DNA of 8,106 nt from Bacteroidota bacterium (GTDB lineage Bacteria > Bacteroidota > Bacteroidia > Bacteroidales > PXBB01): NCBI GenBank assembly GCA_022708385.1, contig JAKIYU010000112.1, forward strand, positions 1 to 8,106, written 5' to 3'. Shown piece by piece: positions 1-5,357 of the stretch. A program made the position numbers and the translations under genes. Under the pieces are notes generated by a model. The model ran no database searches. It had not been told where the DNA came from and was given only the letters and a program-made list of their open reading frames with translations. How positions within the stretch are numbered: the stretch's first letter is position 1; every line of letters begins with the position of its first letter.

Positions 1-1
1 T

Positions 2-529
2 ATAGCCACTATAAACGATAAGTCGAAGAACCTGGTGTCGGGGCGTAACGGTTACAGGCTTACAGTGACCACTGAGCAGGTAAACGGCAGCAACCCTGAT
101 CTGATTAACCTGCTTTATAAGTCGGGCTTATCGCAGCTTAACAATAATTATTATATAAAGAGCAGCGAATCATCCAATTTGATTTTCGACAATAACTGGT
201 TTGTAAAGAATGATTATCTGGCTGACCCCAATCTTTACTTTACCACAGCATTTTCTGTAGGCAGCCGCAGTTATTGCAATCAAACGGACTCAGTTACCCC
301 TTGTGTTGAATTATTCTGGAAGGATACCTATGCTAAGGAATGGACTACCCGTACCGGCGACCAGAACGGCAGCCTTTTTAATATTACCTCTGTTAATCAA
401 TCAACCGGTTCATCGGGCGAAAGCCTCAAAATGGTAAAAGGCACATTTAACTGCAATTTATACAATGAAATGGGCTCTTCTATTCTTGTGAAAAACGGAC
501 AATTCTTTTTAATTTTCAAGCGTGAATAG
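2..529 (+). CDS. Hypothetical secreted-type protein, 5' partial (possible DUF6252/DUF5025-like beta-sandwich)
   Basis: The frame is open from position 2 to the TAG at 527-529, giving 175 visible residues; the true start lies upstream of the window. A GTG at 35 is only an internal codon, because eleven sensible codons precede it. The protein is rich in Asn, Ser, Thr, Tyr and Gly with alternating hydrophobic residues, as in secreted beta-sheet proteins. The last 35 residues, with the pattern 'VKGTFNCNLYNEMG' and then 'VKNGQFFLIFKRE', resemble the closing strands of small Bacteroidota lipoproteins of the DUF6252/DUF5025 type. That family link is from memory and tentative. I see no catalytic motif. 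The stop overlaps the next gene by 8 bases, so the two are probably co-translated. The missing N-terminus would be expected to carry a signal peptide or lipobox, but this cannot be seen. The reading frame is secure; the function is unknown. Confidence 0.8.
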   Translation: MATINDKSKNLVSGRNGYRLTVTTEQVNGSNPDLINLLYKSGLSQLNNNYYIKSSESSNLIFDNNWFVKNDYLADPNLYFTTAFSVGSRSYCNQTDSVTPCVELFWKDTYAKEWTTRTGDQNGSLFNITSVNQSTGSSGESLKMVKGTFNCNLYNEMGSSILVKNGQFFLIFKRE

Positions 530-884
530 AACGTCATTATTCAGGTTGCCGTTTTTAATAATATTTCTGATATTTTTTCTGAGTTCCTGCTCTCAGGATG
601 AGATTGTTATACCTGATGAAGTGCTTAAGCCCGAACAAATGACAGCTGTTATGGTTGATATACAACTGGCCGAGTCGGCATTGATGCAGATGGAGCAAAA
701 CGGGCAAAATGCAGGTCTGTATAAAAAAAGAGTTTTTGATTTGCTGTTTAAAAAGCATCATATACAAAAAGAAAAGTTCGATAGCTCTCTTTCCTACTAC
801 ACATTATACAATGTGCCTAAACTAGATGCTATTTATGCCGATGTTATAACGCAACTCAGTCAGAAACAGAGTCTTAATAAATAA
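522..884 (+). CDS. DUF4296-type small lipoprotein
   Basis: This encodes 120 residues. Residues 1-22 form a lipoprotein signal peptide: Arg at 3 and 8, a hydrophobic stretch 9-20, and the lipobox LSSC with the lipidated Cys at 23. The mature part, starting IPDEVLKPEQM and then VMVDIQLAESAL, matches the pattern I know from DUF4296 (short helical Bacteroidota lipoproteins of unknown role). The second half is helical with conserved-looking Tyr/Phe positions (YKKRVFDLLF, YYTLYNVPKLDAIY). The residues after the Cys are S-Q-D-E, resembling the acidic lipoprotein export signal of Bacteroidota, so surface exposure is possible but unproven. The start is GTG at 522. The frame is closed by a stop at 510-512, and the only other candidate before the hydrophobic core is a TTG at 546, which would remove the positively charged N-terminus. 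No ribosome-binding site is visible, so translation is probably coupled to the overlapping upstream gene. Confidence 0.87.
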   Translation: MNRTSLFRLPFLIIFLIFFLSSCSQDEIVIPDEVLKPEQMTAVMVDIQLAESALMQMEQNGQNAGLYKKRVFDLLFKKHHIQKEKFDSSLSYYTLYNVPKLDAIYADVITQLSQKQSLNK

Positions 885-922
885 ATTTTCAAGTTTTTAT
901 TGGGGTTACTATAGCCTGATTA

Positions 923-954
923 TGCAATGTATGACAATTTGTCGTAATATTGCA
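923..954. promoter_or_regulatory. Nested inverted repeat, candidate operator/activator site upstream of grpE
   Basis: An inner perfect dyad GACAA-T-TTGTC occupies 933-943. It is flanked by TGCAAT at 923-928 and its exact reverse complement ATTGCA at 949-954. The two dyads have centres only half a base apart (938 and 938.5), so together they form one imperfect arm pair of about 15 bases. The site ends two bases before the -24 element of the sigma-54-like promoter. Such a dyad would suit a dimeric regulator, either an enhancer-binding activator or a repressor. It does not match CIRCE (TTAGCACTC-N9-GAGTGCTAA). The regulator is unknown. Confidence 0.55.
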
Positions 955-955
955 C

Positions 956-970
956 TGGCAAATATTTTGC
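956..970 (+). promoter_or_regulatory. Sigma-54-type (-24/-12) promoter candidate for grpE-dnaJ-ABC
   Basis: The sequence TGGCAAATATTTTGC has GG at 957-958 and GC at 969-970, separated by exactly 10 bases, as sigma-54 promoters require (consensus TGGCAC-N5-TTGC). The only clear departure in the -24 box is A for C at its last base. The expected transcription start is near 982, giving a leader of about 120 bases before the grpE ATG. I found no TAnnTTTG housekeeping promoter in 885-1101; near-matches at 1023-1029 and 1047-1055 have the wrong internal spacing. The assignment rests on sequence pattern alone. Confidence 0.6.
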
Positions 971-1101
971 TCATGGGGAATCCCTGAAAATACCTGTTTC
1001 GGCAGCAGAGTTTAATAAAAAATACTTTGATAACCGATTGCAGGAATATTTTTTGTTTGCCGTATTGGTAGAGTTAATATATGGAGTTTAACTAAAAGAA
1101 T

Positions 1102-1719
1102 ATGAAAAAAAAAGAAAAAAAAGAAATGGAAAATATGGATAACGATGCCCCAAAAACTGACATTGCAGCAGAAGAAAAAGAGGCAAATGCTGAAAACCTG
1201 TCAGACGCTAATCAAAATACTGATAATGATAGTAACGAAAAAGATGCATCCGTATCGGAATCTTGCTCAGAGTTGAAGGAGGACCTCGAAAACAAGTTGG
1301 CCGAGATGAACGACAAATATTTGAGGATATATTCGGAGTTTGATAATTATCGCAAACGCACCATTAAAGAAAAAATCGAGCTTGGGAAATATGCCAATGG
1401 AGAGTTGATAACTTCTCTATTGCCAATACTCGACGATTTTGAAAGGGCTTTAAGCCTGATGGTAAGAACAGCGGAAAATGATGCTATAATAACAGGTATG
1501 GAACTGATATATAATAAATTTTTTAAAATACTTGAACAGCAAGGACTTAAGCCAATCATGTCGAAAGGTGAAGTATTTAACACCGATTTTCACGAAGCAG
1601 TTACAAAAATACCTGCTGAAAATGAAGAGTTGAAAGGCCGTGTATATGATGAAATTCAGAAGGGTTATATTTTGAATGACAAGATAATCAGGTACGCCAA
1701 AGTGGTTGTGGCCGAATAA
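1102..1719 (+). CDS. grpE: GrpE, nucleotide-exchange factor for DnaK
   Basis: GrpE is the cytosolic dimer that releases ADP from DnaK, letting the chaperone let go of its client. The 205-residue product has the expected layout: an acidic, low-complexity N-terminus to about residue 55; a long coiled-coil helix from about 56 to 100 containing the family-typical DKYLRIYSEFDNYRKRT; a four-helix-bundle part to about 148 (LLPILDDFERAL); and a C-terminal beta domain with FNTDFHEAV (159-167) and the closing GYILNDKIIRYAKVVVAE. Tyr stands where many homologues have Pro in the 'IRPAKVVV' signature. The start at 1102 is the most upstream ATG in frame. ATG codons at 1126 and 1135 are alternatives, and choosing 1126 would only remove the Lys-rich leader MKKKEKKE. 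No Shine-Dalgarno is visible. The stop is followed after 19 bases by dnaJ, so the two are surely co-transcribed. dnaK itself is not in the window. Confidence 0.97.
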   Translation: MKKKEKKEMENMDNDAPKTDIAAEEKEANAENLSDANQNTDNDSNEKDASVSESCSELKEDLENKLAEMNDKYLRIYSEFDNYRKRTIKEKIELGKYANGELITSLLPILDDFERALSLMVRTAENDAIITGMELIYNKFFKILEQQGLKPIMSKGEVFNTDFHEAVTKIPAENEELKGRVYDEIQKGYILNDKIIRYAKVVVAE

Positions 1720-1738
1720 AATTTTAATATAAAGCATC

Positions 1739-2899
1739 ATGGCAAAAAGAGATTATTATGAGGTGCTGGAAGTTGGTCGCAATGCATCTGAGGCTGAAAT
1801 AAAAAAGGCTTACAGGCAAAAGGCCATACAATACCATCCCGACAAGAATCCTGGCAATAAGGAAGCTGAAGAGAAATTTAAGGAAGCTGCCGAAGCCTAT
1901 GAGGTACTGAGCAATCCTGAAAAGAAAGCCCGGTATGATAAATATGGACACGAAGGTATGAGCGGTTTTGGTGGCGGATACAACGGGGGAGGCATGTCAA
2001 TGGATGATATTTTCAGCCAGTTTGGCGATATTTTCGAAAGCGCTTTTGGAGGTGGATTCGGAGGTTTTGGCTCTTATAGCTCAGGCAGAAGGGGCCGCCG
2101 CGTTAATAAAGGCTCTGACCTGCGTATTAAAGTAAAACTAACACTTGAAGAAATTCAAAACGGTGTAGAGAAAAAAATAAAGGTAAATAAGTATATTAAG
2201 TGTAAAACCTGCAATGGTACAGGTGCCAAAAATGCATCTTCAATCAAAACTTGTTCTTCATGCGGGGGACATGGTTATGTAACACGGGTTACCAATACTA
2301 TGCTTGGGCAGATGCAAACCCAGTCGGTTTGTCCACATTGCGGGGGACAGGGACAAACTATTACCCAGAAGTGCACGGTGTGTTATGGTAATGGTATAGA
2401 AATGGGTGATGAAGTAATCAATATAAATATTCCGGCAGGTGTTATGGATGGCATGCAGCTTTCGATGCGCGAAAAAGGCAATGCTGCAGCACGCGATGGC
2501 ATACCCGGAGATTTGATAATTTTAATTGAAGAAATACCACATGCCGAACTTGTACGAGATGGCAATAATTTATTGTACGAGCATTATATAAGCTTTCCCG
2601 AAGCCGCTTTAGGAACCTATATCGAGGTGCCTACCGTAGATGGCAAAGCCCGTATTAAAATAGAACCAGGCACACAAAGCGGTAAAGTGCTACGCCTTAA
2701 AAACAAAGGGCTTCCCGAACTAAATTCTTACAACAGGGGCGACCTGCTTATAAACATCAATGTGTGGACACCAAAAAACCTTACAAAAGAGGAACGGGAA
2801 ATGCTCGAAAAAATGTTACATTCAAATAATTTTAAACCTAATCCTTCAAAGAGCGAAAAAAGTTTTTTTGATAAAATGAAGGATTATTTTCAACACTAA
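1739..2899 (+). CDS. dnaJ: DnaJ (Hsp40) co-chaperone, type I
   Basis: DnaJ binds unfolded proteins and stimulates DnaK ATP hydrolysis in the cytosol. All type I parts are present in 386 residues. The J domain spans residues 4-70, with the essential HPD at 33-35. A Gly/Phe-rich linker follows, about 74-120, including GGGFGGFG. Four CxxCxGxG zinc motifs lie at 155-162 (CKTCNGTG), 172-179 (CSSCGGHG), 198-205 (CPHCGGQG) and 212-219 (CTVCYGNG); all eight Cys are kept, so two zinc sites should form. The C-terminal peptide-binding and dimerisation domains follow, with FPEAALGTYIEVPTVDGKARIKI. The length is normal for the family. The ATG at 1739 gives the standard N-terminus MAKRDYYEVL. The gene sits 19 bases after grpE and 11 bases before an ABC ATPase gene. 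Confidence 0.98.
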   Translation: MAKRDYYEVLEVGRNASEAEIKKAYRQKAIQYHPDKNPGNKEAEEKFKEAAEAYEVLSNPEKKARYDKYGHEGMSGFGGGYNGGGMSMDDIFSQFGDIFESAFGGGFGGFGSYSSGRRGRRVNKGSDLRIKVKLTLEEIQNGVEKKIKVNKYIKCKTCNGTGAKNASSIKTCSSCGGHGYVTRVTNTMLGQMQTQSVCPHCGGQGQTITQKCTVCYGNGIEMGDEVININIPAGVMDGMQLSMREKGNAAARDGIPGDLIILIEEIPHAELVRDGNNLLYEHYISFPEAALGTYIEVPTVDGKARIKIEPGTQSGKVLRLKNKGLPELNSYNRGDLLININVWTPKNLTKEEREMLEKMLHSNNFKPNPSKSEKSFFDKMKDYFQH

Positions 2900-2910
2900 A
2901 AGCTAATTAA

Positions 2911-3858
2911 ATGACCCTGTTTACTGCTGAAAACATTGTGAAACGGTATGCCAACCATACCGCTTTGAATAAGGTTTCTATTGAAGTATCTGCCGGTATG
3001 GTGTTTGGCTTGCTCGGACCCAATGGTGCCGGCAAAACATCCCTCATCAGAATTATTAATCAGATTACAGCGCCCGACGAGGGCGTCTTGTATTTTAAGG
3101 GCGAAAGACTTAAACCGAAACATACCGAAAAAATCGGCTATCTGCCTGAGGAAAGAGGTTTGTATAAAAAGATGAAAGTTGGCGAACAGGCTTTGTACCT
3201 GGCTCAGTTAAAAGGTTTGAGTAAAAGTGATGCGTTAAAAAAACTAAGGTATTGGTTCGAAAAATTTGAGTTGCAAACATGGTGGAACCGCAAGGTTGAA
3301 GAACTATCAAAAGGGATGCAGCAAAAAATACAGTTTATTGTAACGGTGCTGCACGAGCCTGAGATTCTGATTTTCGATGAGCCGTTCAGTGGCTTTGACC
3401 CCATCAATGTCAACCTTCTTAAAGAAGAAATTATTAATCTGAAGAAGAAAGGTTCGACTATTATTTTTTCGACTCACAATATGGCTTCAGTAGAAGAGTT
3501 GTGCGATAATATTGCCCTGATAAACAAAGCGGAAAAAATACTTGATGGCAGTGTAGCCGAAATCAAAAGACAGTACAAATCAAATATATACGAAATATCT
3601 TTCCCCAGCGCAGATATTTCGCTGAAAGATGTATTGGATGGTAATTTCGAAGTGCTTTCCGAAAGCAAAGAGGCATACACAGGCAAGGCAATTGTCAGAA
3701 TTAATAACGGGATGCCCTCCAACCATCTTATTGCAGCGCTCCTGCCCCACATCAGCATAAATTCTTTTACTGAGCGCATACCCAGTATGAATGATATTTT
3801 TATTGCAAAAGTGACCCAAAACGGGCAATTTGCCAATGCCAATAATTTAACAGAATAA
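2911..3858 (+). CDS. ABC transporter ATP-binding protein, NatA-like with C-terminal DUF4162
   Basis: This is the cytoplasmic ATPase of an ABC-2-type export pump, 315 residues. The motifs are in order: Walker A GPNGAGKT (36-43); a Q-loop region reading GYLPEERGLY (76-85), the NatA-group form in which the usual Gln is replaced; signature LSKGM (132-136); Walker B ILIFDEP (152-158) with the catalytic Glu 157; D-loop SGFD (160-163); and the switch His 189 in FSTHN. From about residue 210 a C-terminal extension follows that fits DUF4162, commonly attached to this ATPase group. It starts 11 bases after dnaJ and ends 10 bases before the permease gene, so it probably belongs to the grpE-dnaJ transcript. 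The substrate cannot be told from the sequence. Relatives include the Bacillus sodium exporter NatA, but that does not prove sodium transport here. Confidence 0.93.
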   Translation: MTLFTAENIVKRYANHTALNKVSIEVSAGMVFGLLGPNGAGKTSLIRIINQITAPDEGVLYFKGERLKPKHTEKIGYLPEERGLYKKMKVGEQALYLAQLKGLSKSDALKKLRYWFEKFELQTWWNRKVEELSKGMQQKIQFIVTVLHEPEILIFDEPFSGFDPINVNLLKEEIINLKKKGSTIIFSTHNMASVEELCDNIALINKAEKILDGSVAEIKRQYKSNIYEISFPSADISLKDVLDGNFEVLSESKEAYTGKAIVRINNGMPSNHLIAALLPHISINSFTERIPSMNDIFIAKVTQNGQFANANNLTE

Positions 3859-3868
3859 ATAACAAGCA

Positions 3869-5215
3869 ATGAATAAAACCCTCATAATTCTGAAGAGAGA
3901 ATACCTGTTGCGGGTAAAGAAAAAATCATTTATTGTGATGACCATACTGGGGCCTATTCTGATGGCTGCTTTGATGATAGTGCCCATTTTTATTTCGCAA
4001 ATGAGTGATAAAAAAGCGGTAATAGCGGTTGTTGATGAAACAACACTGTTTACCGAAAGGCTCAAAAGCACCGACAACATCAAATTCATCCCTCTTGAAA
4101 TGGACATACAGGTTGCCAAAGATAATTTTGACAAAAACAGGTACGATGCCATTCTGTATATACCCATGTCGGCCATAAATACCCCCTCGACCATGAGGTT
4201 GCTGTCGGATAAATATCCGAGTATTACTGTAAAGCTGTATATTGAAAGCCAGTTGAAACAGGAGCTTGAGAGCATGAAGCTGTCAGCCAGTGGTATCGAT
4301 AAGGAAGTTCTGAAAAGCATAGAAACCAGGGTAAATCTGACAACCATAAAAATTACTGAGGGGGGGAAAGAAGAAACGAGTTATCCTGAAGTGGCCACTG
4401 CGCTGGGTATTTTTGCAGGCATACTTATTTATATGTTTATTTTTATGTTTGGGGCGCAGGTCATGCGGGGGGTTATAGAAGAGAAAACCAGCCGTATTAT
4501 TGAAGTCATTGTGTCGTCGGTAAAGCCTTTTCAGCTTATGATGGGAAAGATAGTGGGTGTGGCTCTGGTGGGGCTTACCCAGTTTTTGTTATGGATAGTA
4601 CTTACTTTCACGCTGGTAGGTATTTTCAGGGCAGCCTTCCCCGAAAAGTTCAGTATTAAAGAGCAAGCCAAAATTTACACTGCCGATAACAAAATGCTAA
4701 ACCCTGATGAGTTGTCTAAAATTGCCGATATTAAAAATACTTCTGCACCGTCCGACACAAAGAATGATGTGCTTAATGCCATTGCTTCTATTGATTTTGG
4801 CGTTATGATAGCTTCGTTTATTTTTTATTTCCTTGCAGGCTATCTTCTGTATGCTGCTTTATTTGCGGCTATAGGGTCGGCTGTTGACAACGAAGCCGAC
4901 ACCCAGCAGTTTATGATGCCGGTAACTATACCTTTGATTTTTGCAATAGTGATGGCGCAGTTTGTTATGAACAACCCCAACGGGCCGGTGGCATTCTGGC
5001 TGTCAATAATCCCGTTTACCTCGCCGGTTATAATGATGATACGCATACCATTCGGGGTGCCTTATTTCGACCTGATATTATCTATAGTTTTGCTTATAGC
5101 CGGGTTTATTTTTACTACATGGTTTGCAGCCAAGATTTACCGCACGGGTATTTTAATGTATGGAAAAAAGGTCAATTACAGGGAGTTGGCCAAGTGGTTG
5201 TTTTATAAGAGTTAG
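3869..5215 (+). CDS. ABC-2 family transporter permease, NatB-like
   Basis: This is the membrane partner of the preceding ATPase, 448 residues in the inner membrane. A basic N-terminus (REYLLRVKKKS) leads into a first membrane helix at about 21-43. A large extracytoplasmic domain follows, about 45-172, beginning with a beta strand AVIAVVDE. A group of about five or six hydrophobic helices then fills 175-425 (roughly 175-197, 226-254, 309-337, 350-367, 374-392, 399-424), with a second soluble insert at about 256-305. The cytoplasmic loop EEKTSRIIEVIVSSVKP (204-220) is the typical coupling segment of the NatB/YhaP group (ABC2_membrane_3). The ATG at 3869 is 10 bases after the ATPase stop. The substrate is unknown. 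A run of seven G at 4360-4366 lies inside the gene, but the frame is intact across it. It is the last gene of the + strand unit; the next gene is convergent. Confidence 0.92.
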   Translation: MNKTLIILKREYLLRVKKKSFIVMTILGPILMAALMIVPIFISQMSDKKAVIAVVDETTLFTERLKSTDNIKFIPLEMDIQVAKDNFDKNRYDAILYIPMSAINTPSTMRLLSDKYPSITVKLYIESQLKQELESMKLSASGIDKEVLKSIETRVNLTTIKITEGGKEETSYPEVATALGIFAGILIYMFIFMFGAQVMRGVIEEKTSRIIEVIVSSVKPFQLMMGKIVGVALVGLTQFLLWIVLTFTLVGIFRAAFPEKFSIKEQAKIYTADNKMLNPDELSKIADIKNTSAPSDTKNDVLNAIASIDFGVMIASFIFYFLAGYLLYAALFAAIGSAVDNEADTQQFMMPVTIPLIFAIVMAQFVMNNPNGPVAFWLSIIPFTSPVIMMIRIPFGVPYFDLILSIVLLIAGFIFTTWFAAKIYRTGILMYGKKVNYRELAKWLFYKS

Positions 5216-5225
5216 AAGTGACTAA

Positions 5226-5260
5226 AGTTTGAAGTTTGAAGTTTGAAGTTCGGAGTTTGG
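5226..5260. repeat. Five tandem heptamers (AGTTTGA-type) between convergent genes
   Basis: Units start at 5226, 5233, 5240, 5247 and 5254. The first three are identical AGTTTGA; the fourth is AGTTCGG and the fifth AGTTTGG, differing only by transitions. A further AGTTTGA lies at 5299-5305. Downstream copies of ACTTTAA/ACTTTAG (from about 5306 to 5338) look like degenerate reverse-complement units. The array lies 11 bases after the permease stop and forms the upstream edge of the long hairpin described separately. Confidence 0.75.
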
Positions 5261-5341
5261 AGTGAACTAAAGTGCCTAAAATTAATGAAAATTTTGTGAG
5301 TTTGAACTTTAAGTACTTTAGCTCACTTTAAACTTTAAATT
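5247..5341 (+). terminator. Long imperfect hairpin, possible terminator between convergent genes
   Basis: Arms 5247-5273 and 5315-5341 can pair over 27 positions around a 41-base loop. Counting by hand in the + strand RNA gives 20 Watson-Crick pairs, 5 G-U pairs and 2 A-C mismatches. The inner 13 positions (5261-5273 with 5315-5327) have a single mismatch. The fold is weaker in the - strand RNA, where the G-U pairs become A-C. The U-rich stretch expected of an intrinsic terminator is poor, though 5342-5357 is T-rich (including CTTTTCTCT). A role in ending or protecting the + strand transcript, or in both directions, is inferred from position between convergent genes. Confidence 0.5.
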
Positions 5342-5357
5342 GTATTATATCTTTTCT

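Larger units (their letters stand above)
885..1101 (+). other. Regulatory gap and grpE leader, no gene seen
   Basis: These 217 bases separate the DUF4296 gene from grpE. The longest sensible start-to-stop run, from the ATG at 922, is only about 21 codons and reads through the dyad and promoter, so it is not credible as a gene. The segment holds the nested dyad, the sigma-54-type promoter and a leader of roughly 120 bases. The leader has a weak long-range stem (987-996 with 1041-1052) but no convincing riboswitch. No clear terminator follows the lipoprotein gene, so read-through from the left is possible. Confidence 0.6.

Noticed and set aside
35..37. GTG at 35 as the start of the first gene
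   Set aside because: Eleven in-frame codons precede it up to the window edge without a stop, and no signal peptide follows the GTG; the gene is simply cut by the window.
976..984. Small palindrome GGGAATCCC near the predicted transcription start
   Set aside because: Four-base arms are expected by chance; no second copy or supporting context was seen.
987..1052. Possible RNA thermometer in the grpE leader (AAAATACCTG at 987-996 with CAGGAATATTTT at 1041-1052)
   Set aside because: It gives only 4 plus 6 pairs around a 2-base bulge with a 44-base loop, and it does not cover the start codon about 50 bases further on.
885..1101. CIRCE element expected near chaperone genes
   Set aside because: No TTAGCACTC-N9-GAGTGCTAA or close variant was found in the gap.
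4360..4366. Run of seven G inside the permease gene as a phase-variation tract
   Set aside because: The run is short, the frame is intact, and a transporter inside a chaperone operon is not a typical phase-variable gene; similar six-G runs occur at 4467-4472 and 6496-6501.
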